In this document: one piece after another, positions 54,005-61,416 of the stretch
Position numbering within the stretch: position 1 is the stretch's first letter
How the letters are laid out: each line of letters starts with the position of its first letter
Assembly (NCBI GenBank): GCA_027488375.1
Contig: JAIYBW010000004.1
Location: 682,001-746,000 of the forward strand
DNA length: 64,000 nucleotides
Source of the DNA: Pseudomonadota bacterium
Lineage (GTDB): Bacteria > Bdellovibrionota > Bacteriovoracia > Bacteriovoracales > Bacteriovoracaceae
Reading direction: 5' to 3'
The notes under the pieces: generated by a model
The model's input: the letters and a program-made list of their open reading frames with translations, nothing else
The model's database searches: none
What the model was told of the DNA's origin: nothing
Translations under genes and position numbers: made by a program

Positions 54005-55650
54005 GTTCATTCATACTTTTCTTACTTATGACTTGTGCTTGGGCCGAATTACCCATTGATAGACCGATGTATGAATATGAAAAAAATCTGAAAAATGAGA
54101 TCCAGCTCAGTTTAGAAAGATTTTATGAAGGCAAAGTTCAAGTGAGTGTGTTCTTAACCATTAAATCAGTAGACGTGTCTGAAAAGAGTGTGAGTCAGAC
54201 TCTGGATATTGGTTATATGCCAACTCCAGTCGTTGTAAAATCTAAAAATGGCATTCAGGGTAAAATGATTCAAAGGATTGATGTTCACACATTTATTCAC
54301 AAATCAGAAAATGAAACTGAAAAACAGGATATCCTCAATATTATCCGATCGGCAGCGATGCCTTACACAGCCCAAATTAATGTGAGCTTTAAGGTCAGAA
54401 CGATTACTCCTGCATCTGAATTCAAAAAGACTGTTATTGAATCAACCCTCATGGAAAAGATTCAAAAAAAGCTCATTGAAGAAAGTGGTCGTCTTTATGA
54501 TTTATTACAAGTCCTTCTGGTCCTTTTATTTATTGGGGTCACGATTCTCTTCACCCCTAGTCAAATAAAATCCATCGTTAAAGCCTTCTTTGAGAACAAA
54601 GGCCAAAATCAGCAAGCCTTTAACCAACTTCAACAAAAAACAGAAAAATCGACAGAAGCTTTAGTGGTTCTCGACCAGTCTCATTTTTTGTCTTTTAAAG
54701 AAGTCATGTTTAATTTTCCAAAATCCTTTCGTCATTTCTTCATCAATTCTGACCAAGAAGAAAAAAACATGCTCATAGATGCCATCTCTTTACTTACACC
54801 CAATGAATTGCAAAAGATCAAACCCTTTATTCATGATCTCTTGGGCGAAGTTGAATCCCATGCCTTTAACCAAATTGACTTTAAAAATCTTAATTCTTGG
54901 CTAGAGAAAGTAGCGAGATCTATCATCATCAGAGACACTGTCGATAGAAAGCTCCTTGAGGACTTTATACCAAGCAAAGATTTTGAACGAATAACAGTGC
55001 TCAACTTTGATGACATGTTGAGAATTGGTCACAAGCTCAATAATCCATCAGTTTGGACAGTTCTCTCTCTTTCAAGAGGAGCTGATGAATCCGCCAAGAT
55101 CTTAGCCGAATTACATCATGAGATGAGATTAAAAATAATAAGTAATCCTGATTTTGATCTTGAGCTCATCAACCAAGCCGTGGGTGAAATTATGAATGAA
55201 ATTTCTGGAGGAAGTTCAAAAGGGATCTCAAAAATCTCTACCGAAATTATTCAATCTTTTAGCCTCATGCTTGAATCTAAATCAGATGATGAAGCTGACA
55301 TTATCCTTAAGGCAATCAAAGAATCAGACCTTAAACTTTTTGAGAATTTAAATCGACTTTACTGGCCAATTAACAAAATCAGCACACTGGATTTTAATTT
55401 TGTAAAAAGTTTATTTAACGAGCTTGATATTAAAGAGAAAACGTCCCTTTTTATTGGGGTCAACAATGAGATTAGAGATATCTTTTTAAAATCTGCTGAT
55501 AAAAAACTTCAAATCATTCTCGTGGATGCATTTGAAAAGCAACAAAAGCAACCATCTCTTGAAGTTAAAAAGCAATCTCAATTTTCGGCACGAAATTTTA
55601 TTAAGAAATGCCAAAAGTTGACCATCGATTCATCAGTTATGGCCGCCTAA
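54001..55650 (+). CDS. FliF(C-terminal)-FliG-like fusion: candidate membrane-anchored rotor protein
   Basis: The 549-residue protein has a signal peptide (about 1-15). Periplasmic residues 25-136 resemble the C-terminal FliF domain (EYEKNLKNEIQLSLERFYEGKVQVSV, and QKDILNIIRSAA ... QINVSFKVR). One helix (about 166-186) leads to a cytoplasmic part that tracks FliG: N-like helices (about 225-330), middle domain (NFDDMLRIGHKLNNPSVWTVLS, DESAKILAELHHEMRLKI) and C-terminal torque domain (about 412-512: ADIILKAIKESDLKLFENL, FVKSLFNELDIKEK, IRDIFLKSADKKLQIIL). The EHPQ site that binds FliM is NNPS. MotA and MotB are encoded 2 kb upstream. Similarity was judged by eye. Confidence 0.7.
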   Translation: MSSFILFLLMTCAWAELPIDRPMYEYEKNLKNEIQLSLERFYEGKVQVSVFLTIKSVDVSEKSVSQTLDIGYMPTPVVVKSKNGIQGKMIQRIDVHTFIHKSENETEKQDILNIIRSAAMPYTAQINVSFKVRTITPASEFKKTVIESTLMEKIQKKLIEESGRLYDLLQVLLVLLFIGVTILFTPSQIKSIVKAFFENKGQNQQAFNQLQQKTEKSTEALVVLDQSHFLSFKEVMFNFPKSFRHFFINSDQEEKNMLIDAISLLTPNELQKIKPFIHDLLGEVESHAFNQIDFKNLNSWLEKVARSIIIRDTVDRKLLEDFIPSKDFERITVLNFDDMLRIGHKLNNPSVWTVLSLSRGADESAKILAELHHEMRLKIISNPDFDLELINQAVGEIMNEISGGSSKGISKISTEIIQSFSLMLESKSDDEADIILKAIKESDLKLFENLNRLYWPINKISTLDFNFVKSLFNELDIKEKTSLFIGVNNEIRDIFLKSADKKLQIILVDAFEKQQKQPSLEVKKQSQFSARNFIKKCQKLTIDSSVMAA

Positions 55651-55659
55651 GACTTCTTC

Positions 55660-55695
55660 GTTTTGTGTTAGGGATAACAATCCTTAACACAAAAC
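55660..55695. terminator. Bidirectional terminator-like hairpin
   Basis: A 15-bp stem, GTTTTGTGTTAGGGA/TCCTTAACACAAAAC (one G-U pair), with a six-base loop lies between the convergent fusion gene (stop 55650) and the STAS-like gene (stop 55695). Confidence 0.75.
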
Positions 55696-56165
55696 TATAT
55701 ATGATTTAAAAAATTTAAAAATCTCTCAACCTGTACATCGGGCTCCATCAGTGAACCAGTCTCTGGATTTTTTTTGTAAGGAAGGGAATGATTCACAACA
55801 TCCTCAATATTAATTAAAATCATAAGTTGTTCCTGGCTTTCTTTATCGACATAGGGAACATAGAATGACTTCAACTTAAATTTTTGACTAATGATGCCTT
55901 TAACCAGGCCCATTTGAGTCACAACGATTGAAGGTACGTGCTCGTAATAAATCGAAGCAGCCTTGGGCAGGGAGTTTAAAAATGAAATGAATTTCATGAT
56001 CCCCATTGAATTCATATAAGTCACATTTTTAAAATTAAAATGTACCAAATCTTGGGAAATCTTTTCATTTAATTCGATTGGAAAAGTCTCATCAATTCTT
56101 CCATAAAAAGAATATTCATTGAGTGAATTAAAATTTATTTTCATTGAAGAATTTTCAAACATCAT
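55695..56165 (-). CDS. STAS-like protein, paralogue of 45645
   Basis: The 156-residue protein has the STAS-like core LVHFNFKNVTYMNSMGIMKFISFLNSL, with the NSMG Ser at the anti-sigma-antagonist phosphorylation site. The extension shared with the 45645 product has SFYVPY and PETGSLMEPD. It overlaps the upstream gene (56155-56949) by 11 bp. Its place right next to the rotor-like fusion gene suggests a regulatory input to it. Confidence 0.75.
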   Translation of the reverse strand: MMFENSSMKINFNSLNEYSFYGRIDETFPIELNEKISQDLVHFNFKNVTYMNSMGIMKFISFLNSLPKAASIYYEHVPSIVVTQMGLVKGIISQKFKLKSFYVPYVDKESQEQLMILINIEDVVNHSLPYKKNPETGSLMEPDVQVERFLNFLNHI

Positions 56166-56949
56166 TTCCTCTTAATTGATTTAAACCAAATAGTTTTGGC
56201 AAACTCTCATACTTCTTTTGAGTTTTTACTTTTTTAAATTTAAGTTCAAAGATGATTTTTTGACCTTGAGCTCGGAATAGTATTGTTTGGCTCACACGAC
56301 TAAATAATGATTTAAGGGTCAATAATTTTAAGGAATCATGGTTAAGCTGGCCTATATGAGAATGATGAAAGGTATGCCCGAAGAGCTCTAGAGAAGGAAG
56401 ATCTCCTTCAATCGACGCCATAATGATAACCACTTCATGATCCTCTTCCATTCTAAAGTTTAATTTGCTTTGTGGATTCCAAGCAACCAAATCAAGAAGT
56501 GCATGATGTATATTATCTTTCATCCAAGCTGGAACAGTCATTCTATCAAGAATCTCTAACCCACCCTCAGCTTCAATATGCCGTGGTAGAAGCCCTTGGG
56601 ACATTTTACAGAGGTTGACAAAAAACTCAGCTGCGAGCTGACCCCTTGCCTCTTCATTACCAGCAATGAAGCAGCCGATTTTTTCTCCATCGGATTCACT
56701 AAAGGCAGATTCAACACTGAGAGATGTCGCTAGCAAAATTATTTTTTCGCTCAAAGGTAATAGTTTATTTTTTTTAAGGTAGACAAAATCTCGGTGACTT
56801 AAAAAATAGAAATCATAATCACCAGGCAAAGGATCTTTACGAGACCAAACCTTGATTTTATAATCTGAATTGAATTTTTTAAATTCCTTAAAAAATGCTT
56901 CAGGAAGTTCTTCCGGAGATTGTGATATGAGTGCCCTTAATTGATGCAT
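56155..56949 (-). CDS. Unknown cytoplasmic protein coupled to a STAS-like protein
   Basis: The 264-residue protein has no leader and no membrane helix. The N-terminal 90 residues look like a degenerate alpha/beta (receiver-like) fold (KIKVWSRKDPLPGDYDFYFLSH, EKIILLATS). The rest is mixed and ends in a basic segment. The overall layout, a degenerate N-domain plus a second domain and a STAS-like partner, recalls the GHKL protein at 42553, but no ATPase boxes are visible. Overlaps the next gene by 11 bp. Confidence 0.65.
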   Translation of the reverse strand: MHQLRALISQSPEELPEAFFKEFKKFNSDYKIKVWSRKDPLPGDYDFYFLSHRDFVYLKKNKLLPLSEKIILLATSLSVESAFSESDGEKIGCFIAGNEEARGQLAAEFFVNLCKMSQGLLPRHIEAEGGLEILDRMTVPAWMKDNIHHALLDLVAWNPQSKLNFRMEEDHEVVIIMASIEGDLPSLELFGHTFHHSHIGQLNHDSLKLLTLKSLFSRVSQTILFRAQGQKIIFELKFKKVKTQKKYESLPKLFGLNQLRGNDV

Positions 56950-57052
56950 ATATTAATCATATTAGCTTTCTTGCCCGAATCAATAACTTCTTCAGTGAGC
57001 ACAAAATGCTCGACGCTTTAGCTTTAGTTTTAAGCTTGAGTATTATCTGCCA

Positions 57053-57589
57053 CTATTTTTCTTTCACCCAAATAAATCCTCTAAACTCACCCTGTTTGAA
57101 CCCTATGGCCTGGTCCTGAGGATAGAGGGACTTTATTTTTTCTGAAACTTGAGTGCTCACCTTCTCCCCGTGGCAAAGTAAACATTTCGCCTCCGCAAAT
57201 AAGGGCTCAAGATAAATTCTTTTTCCCTCATGCTCAATAAGGAGAGAATTTTTTGTGATGTCACTTTTCAGTTTTCCCTGAAACTCTTTTAAATAAACTT
57301 CGGCCCAAACCGGTGGACGGTTCATTTGATTTCGAAGCTTATGAGACGTCCTCCCGAATTCAAATTTTGCAACTCGCTCCCCCGCGGCTTCTTTTGCGAT
57401 GGGTTTCACATTTTCATGACAAAATGGAATCGCCTTAACCACTCCTTCTTTTTCAATTTTTTGAGTGAGATTTTTTACTAAGTTCAGTTTTAAATCTTGA
57501 GCAAGTTTTTGGGCCTCTGATTCAAACGAGTCACAGAAAGCAGGAAAGCAAAGAGCAAGACCTAAAATAAGAAAGTATATTGTCTTCAA
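57053..57589 (-). CDS. Exported DUF3365 (Tll0287-like) haem-domain protein
   Basis: Start TTG at 57589: AAGGAG lies 6 bp upstream and the product opens with a good signal peptide (KTIYFLILGLALCFPAFC); the ATG at 57652 is less likely. The 178-residue protein has the DUF3365 pattern with one CxxCH haem site (KCLLCHG), a preceding Cys-His (PFCHENVKP), and the tail SLYPQDQAIGFKQGEFRGFIWV. Family members are single-haem c-type sensor domains. It is probably a periplasmic redox protein. Confidence 0.83.
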   Translation of the reverse strand: MKTIYFLILGLALCFPAFCDSFESEAQKLAQDLKLNLVKNLTQKIEKEGVVKAIPFCHENVKPIAKEAAGERVAKFEFGRTSHKLRNQMNRPPVWAEVYLKEFQGKLKSDITKNSLLIEHEGKRIYLEPLFAEAKCLLCHGEKVSTQVSEKIKSLYPQDQAIGFKQGEFRGFIWVKEK

Positions 57590-57720
57590 ATAACACTCCT
57601 TGAAAGCGGTTTCTTGGACTCTCAAGTTATAGAAACTACGCAGAAAAGCCATTTAAATTATACTTAATTTTGAGCTAGACCGATAAACATTTTGCTCTTC
57701 AATTAACATATGGAGATTTT

Positions 57721-58182
57721 ATGCATCATGACCCTGACTTAGAGGTAAGTAACGAATTATTTAAATCAGGGGGTGTTATCGGAAGATTAGACTTCTTCTT
57801 TGCACACCTTAAACTGACTGGTTTTACTCTTCTGGCCTGTACTCCTATATTAATTGGAGTCGCACTTTTTGGTGAGAAAGGTAAATTAATCGGAACGGTC
57901 ATGGCGGCCGTTGCAGGTCTCCCGGTTTTTGTGGCCTACTACTACACGATGTTTAAGCGTTTAAGAGATATCAGGGGTTCAACTGATAAACAGGTTGGTT
58001 ATCAAACCGCCCTCGTCATTTCGATGCTGATCCCTGTTATATCCCTGATCCCCACACTAGCTCTGTTTTTTATGCCAGGAAAAATAACCTCTGGTAAAGG
58101 ACCTTCAAACGACCATCACTCAAGCGATCATAAAAAAGTCATCCCTCTTAGAAAACAAACTCCACTTAAGAAGAGTGCTTAA
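57721..58182 (+). CDS. DUF805-like small membrane protein
   Basis: The 153-residue protein has the DUF805-type motifs GRLDFFFAHL and MFKRLRDIRGS around three to four hydrophobic segments (about 33-50, 58-78, 97-117). A basic, His-rich tail of about 30 residues follows. Function unknown. GGAG precedes the ATG. Confidence 0.75.
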   Translation: MHHDPDLEVSNELFKSGGVIGRLDFFFAHLKLTGFTLLACTPILIGVALFGEKGKLIGTVMAAVAGLPVFVAYYYTMFKRLRDIRGSTDKQVGYQTALVISMLIPVISLIPTLALFFMPGKITSGKGPSNDHHSSDHKKVIPLRKQTPLKKSA

Positions 58183-58195
58183 GCACTCTTCTTAA
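58166..58195 (+). terminator. Perfect 30-bp palindrome over the stop codon
   Basis: TTAAGAAGAGTGCTT followed directly by its reverse complement covers the last codons and TAA of the DUF805-like gene. It may be a terminator or a protein-binding site; no T-run follows. Confidence 0.55.
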
Positions 58196-58296
58196 ATAAA
58201 TCGTTTACTTAGCCTCACACTGAAAAGTTTTCAATCTATCCCTCTAGAATCTCATTTCATGGCATAGTCATCCCAAATTCTACCAAGGAATATGCC

Positions 58297-58968
58297 ATGA
58301 AGCTTAAGGCCCTCTCTCTGCTTTGCTTAATCTCTTTAAATTCCTTTGCCCAGGTTAATGAGACTCAGGAACCAGAAGTGATTGTGGAGGAAAGTTCAAC
58401 TCTTGAGTTTTCAAGAGTCCGAATCAAAGATGTTAAGGAATTAGTGGCGAAGGTAGGTGCTGAAAACACGTGTATGGATGAATACTTAAAGCGCCGTAAA
58501 TATCTCATAACAAAACTTGCCCTGGCCCCGGCCATCTTGCCCGTGGGATTCTACGGCATTGTATTTGGCGCTGGTTATGCAGGAGCAGCTCTTGCTTATG
58601 CCTTCACATTTGACCCCCTTGGTGGTGTGATCCTCGGTATGTTCACAGGGGCCGTTGGAAGTAGTGTTGGACTACTGACTGATACAGGGCTCGGCATCAC
58701 TCAACTCATTGAAGTGGATCGAATTGCCAAGTCTCTGGCGGAGTTGCACCTCAATGAACCAGGCCAGAAGACAGACCGTCTCTATGAAAAATACGCTAAA
58801 AATAATGAGAATGCTCTAGATCAAGATTCCTTTGAAAGTATGATGCTTAAATTAGATACAGAAGGAAAACTTTGTGATGGCTCTCTCAGGAAATCACGTT
58901 CAGGCAAAGTCCCTCGCCGTTTAAAAAATAGACTTGCCCGAACAAAACATCTTAAAGAAGCGATTTAA
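58297..58968 (+). CDS. Exported protein with hydrophobic Gly/Ala core, unknown
   Basis: The 223-residue protein has AAGGA upstream and a signal peptide (MKLKALSLLCLISLNSFAQ). A long hydrophobic Gly/Ala-rich core at about 72-138 (LAPAILPVGFYGIVFGAGYAGAALAYAF ... GGVILGMFTGAVGSSVGLL) could insert into membrane. A charged, basic C-terminal tail follows. Two Cys flank the core. It is followed 3 bp later by the papain-like candidate, so the two products may work together. Confidence 0.7.
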   Translation: MKLKALSLLCLISLNSFAQVNETQEPEVIVEESSTLEFSRVRIKDVKELVAKVGAENTCMDEYLKRRKYLITKLALAPAILPVGFYGIVFGAGYAGAALAYAFTFDPLGGVILGMFTGAVGSSVGLLTDTGLGITQLIEVDRIAKSLAELHLNEPGQKTDRLYEKYAKNNENALDQDSFESMMLKLDTEGKLCDGSLRKSRSGKVPRRLKNRLARTKHLKEAI

Positions 58969-58971
58969 TAC

Positions 58972-59577
58972 ATGATGAAACAAACTCTCCTCATAACTTT
59001 AATCAGTCTTTTTTCACATGGGGTTTTTGCCCAAAAAAACCCCGCTCTCTTCAATCAATTTAAAAAAGATTTCTCAAAAAATTATGTTGAAAACCAATGC
59101 GGTTCAAACATTTTGGGATTTCTTGGGCGTGCCGAGAAGAGTGGTCAAAAAATTTATAATGCTCACATCTTAGAAATCAGCAATAAAGGCTTTTCTCTTT
59201 TTGGTCTTATTAACGCTGAATTTGCTAGAGAGTCTGGAAGATTAAATCCCAATTCAGCTTCAGATGGCATGAGAAATTTGCCGGGAGAGACTAATTGGTA
59301 TCATCATGTTGTGCTTGAACTCGATGGTGAAATCTACGATTTTGATTTTGGCAATCAACCGAAAGTCGTCTCAGTTAAAGACTATTTTGAAAAAATGTTT
59401 TTGGATGATAAAAAGCCGGCCGAAGGTGGAGACCGGTATATTGGAAGAGAGGAAAAGCTCAAAACTTACGAGATCTTGGTTCGTCCTGGTCTTGAGACAA
59501 TAAGGGCGCGCTCTGAAAATAGAGTTTCTCCGGTCAAGGAAACCTTGAGGCTCAATGAGTACCTCAAAGACTTTTAA
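58972..59577 (+). CDS. Exported protein, candidate papain-like enzyme
   Basis: The 201-residue protein has a signal peptide (cut after GVFAQ). Cys43 in ENQCGSNILGF, the His pair 111-112 in WYHHVVLEL and Asp123/125 in YDFDFG have the order and spacing of a Cys-His-Asp triad in papain/transglutaminase-like folds (compare protein-glutaminase-type 'HVVLE..G.iyDFD'). Substrate unknown. Coupled to 58297 with a 3-bp gap, and probably secreted. Confidence 0.7.
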   Translation: MMKQTLLITLISLFSHGVFAQKNPALFNQFKKDFSKNYVENQCGSNILGFLGRAEKSGQKIYNAHILEISNKGFSLFGLINAEFARESGRLNPNSASDGMRNLPGETNWYHHVVLELDGEIYDFDFGNQPKVVSVKDYFEKMFLDDKKPAEGGDRYIGREEKLKTYEILVRPGLETIRARSENRVSPVKETLRLNEYLKDF

Positions 59578-59586
59578 TCAGATCAC

Positions 59587-59769
59587 CTACTGAGCGCGCT
59601 CACACCGCACTCGTGATGACTCACCCTTGAACACAACATCGTAGAGAATAGGGTTACAGCAAACCTCACAATCAACGATCATTTCTTGATGGGCCCCATC
59701 TTCTGGATAAAATTCCATCCAAATCTGTTCACCACAATAAGGACAGTTCACTGAAAAATTAGTTTCCAT
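59587..59769 (-). CDS. CPXCG-motif zinc-ribbon-like protein
   Basis: The 60-residue protein matches the CPXCG family: VNCPYCGEQIWMEFYPEDGAHQ, then DCEVCCNPILYDV, with paired Cys that probably bind a metal. Function unknown. It overlaps the end of the DUF2237 gene by 11 bp. Confidence 0.9.
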   Translation of the reverse strand: METNFSVNCPYCGEQIWMEFYPEDGAHQEMIVDCEVCCNPILYDVVFKGESSRVRCERAQ

Positions 59770-60184
59770 CGGACTCCTGGGCTTTTTTTAAATCTTGGAT
59801 TGAAGAAAATTCGAGCATCTTTTCATTGGTGGCCTCTAAATCTAAGGGAGGTGCAACTCCTGCTTTCTTCGCTTCGATCCAGCGAAGTGCGCACAAGCAC
59901 CACTTATCACCAGGTTTTAATCCCGGAAAATTCCATTCTGGTCGAGGGGTGATTAAGTCATTCCCTCGACTCTTCGTGAATTCTAAAAACTCTTTCGTGA
60001 CCGTAGCACAGGCCACATGGGTGCCATGATCTTGCGGGCCCGTTTGACAGAAACCATTTCGGTAGAAGCCTGTTCGAGGAGCATCACAGCACTTCTTGAG
60101 CTCAGTGCCGAGAACATTCTTAAGCGGCATGGACATATTTTGCGCCTTAGCTAGTTCAATCAATAGCATGATAAAAATCATCAT
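59759..60184 (-). CDS. DUF2237-family protein
   Basis: The protein is clearly DUF2237: NVLGTELKKCCDAPRTGFYRNG, TGPQDHGTHVACA, EFLEFTKSRGNDL, PGLKPGDKWCLCALRW. The family is small, Cys-rich and uncharacterised. The start may be the ATG at 60136 (AAGG upstream, 125 residues) rather than 60184, which adds a hydrophobic stretch (MIFIMLLIELAKAQ). First of two coupled genes with 59587. Confidence 0.88.
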   Translation of the reverse strand: MMIFIMLLIELAKAQNMSMPLKNVLGTELKKCCDAPRTGFYRNGFCQTGPQDHGTHVACATVTKEFLEFTKSRGNDLITPRPEWNFPGLKPGDKWCLCALRWIEAKKAGVAPPLDLEATNEKMLEFSSIQDLKKAQESDGN

Positions 60185-60338
60185 TTTCGAACTATCTCAC
60201 GCACTTAAAAAGAATAGAACTAGATTAAAACTATACAGATTCTTCAAAATTTTTATCCATTTATTAAGAATGCTTTAACTAATTGATATTATTTTTTATC
60301 CCACTTGAAAAAAGTGAAAAGACTATAATAATAATCCC

Positions 60339-61412
60339 ATGGAAAAATTCACTCAAAAAAACATTTTTGCTTATAACGCTCTCAAAGCATCGACCTGTAA
60401 GTTTGATGAAAACTACAGTCATCTCCACTCTCTTCTCTTACATTTGGAAAACCAATATTCCTTTAGTGAGTCAAGCTTAGAAGGTTTTTCAAAGGCCCTG
60501 ATGGATGCCATTAATTTAAGTGGTGCTTTTTTTCCAGTCGATAGAATCTGCCTTACTCTCACTTATCCCCAAGGAACAAGAATTAGGGCCGTTTCTGTCG
60601 CCAACTCCATGCGAGTGGGAGAAAACATCATGCCGGCCAATTACTCCTGCTTTGTGAGTAAGAAAAGCTCCATCCTTAAAACAGAAACATCAAACGTTCG
60701 TATCTATTCAGATATAGATGCTATTATTGCCAAGTACAAGGACGGTGAACCGGTTCAACGCTCCTTGAGACTTTTAAAGGAAATGGGTCTTAAAAGTGGA
60801 ATCACCATTCCCCTTCCATTATCAAATTTTGTTTCAGGATTTCTCTTTATCAATTCAGTCTATCAAGGAACTTTTGATGAACTCCAACCAGAGGACTACT
60901 CCACTCTCTGCCTTTTAAAAATGGTGGCCTCAAGTGTTTTACTCAAAAGTCTAAGCCTCAAAGGAAATCTTGATTGTGAATTGGGCCAACCCCTGAATGA
61001 GATTAAAGAAACAACCAATAGTTTTTCTTCTGATGATCTTAAGATGACCCTTTCAAAAGTGCTGACCCATAAATATGAAAAAGAAATTTCAGTCGACATA
61101 AAAACATTTACTAAAATACCTCTTTTCTTTTCTATTAAACCAACTATCTACTTGCTCACTAAAGCTTTTGAACTCAATGGCTTTTTCTTTAAGCATGATC
61201 GAGTTGAAATTGAGATTTCACTCAAGCAGCAAAAAGAAGAGGTCTTCCTTGAAATGAAAGTACCTGACTTCAAATTAAGTGAAAGACAGCTCCAATTACT
61301 TCAAGGGATGAAAAATCTGACCGAGCATGATGTTTCATCTGAAGGCGGATCCCTCTTATGCCGTTCAAAAGCTGAAGTGATTCAGAATAAACAGTTTGAC
61401 TATAGTATTTAG
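60339..61412 (+). CDS. GAF-like protein with degenerate kinase-like C-terminus
   Basis: The 357-residue soluble protein has a GAF-like region at about 45-210 (LSGAFFPVDRICLTLTYPQGTRIRAV, VQRSLRLLKEMGLKSGITIPLPL, SGFLFINSVYQGTF). The second half (220-345) resembles a histidine-kinase ATPase fold (VEIEISLKQQKEEVFLEMKVPDF, FELNGFF) but has no clear H-box, N-box or G-box. It is probably a ligand-sensing adaptor. No ribosome site before the ATG. Confidence 0.65.
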   Translation: MEKFTQKNIFAYNALKASTCKFDENYSHLHSLLLHLENQYSFSESSLEGFSKALMDAINLSGAFFPVDRICLTLTYPQGTRIRAVSVANSMRVGENIMPANYSCFVSKKSSILKTETSNVRIYSDIDAIIAKYKDGEPVQRSLRLLKEMGLKSGITIPLPLSNFVSGFLFINSVYQGTFDELQPEDYSTLCLLKMVASSVLLKSLSLKGNLDCELGQPLNEIKETTNSFSSDDLKMTLSKVLTHKYEKEISVDIKTFTKIPLFFSIKPTIYLLTKAFELNGFFFKHDRVEIEISLKQQKEEVFLEMKVPDFKLSERQLQLLQGMKNLTEHDVSSEGGSLLCRSKAEVIQNKQFDYSI

Positions 61413-61416
61413 TTGA

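Noticed and set aside
60283..60480. 65-codon ORF before the GAF-like gene
   Set aside because: It overlaps the GAF-like gene in another phase and has no initiation signal or recognisable sequence.
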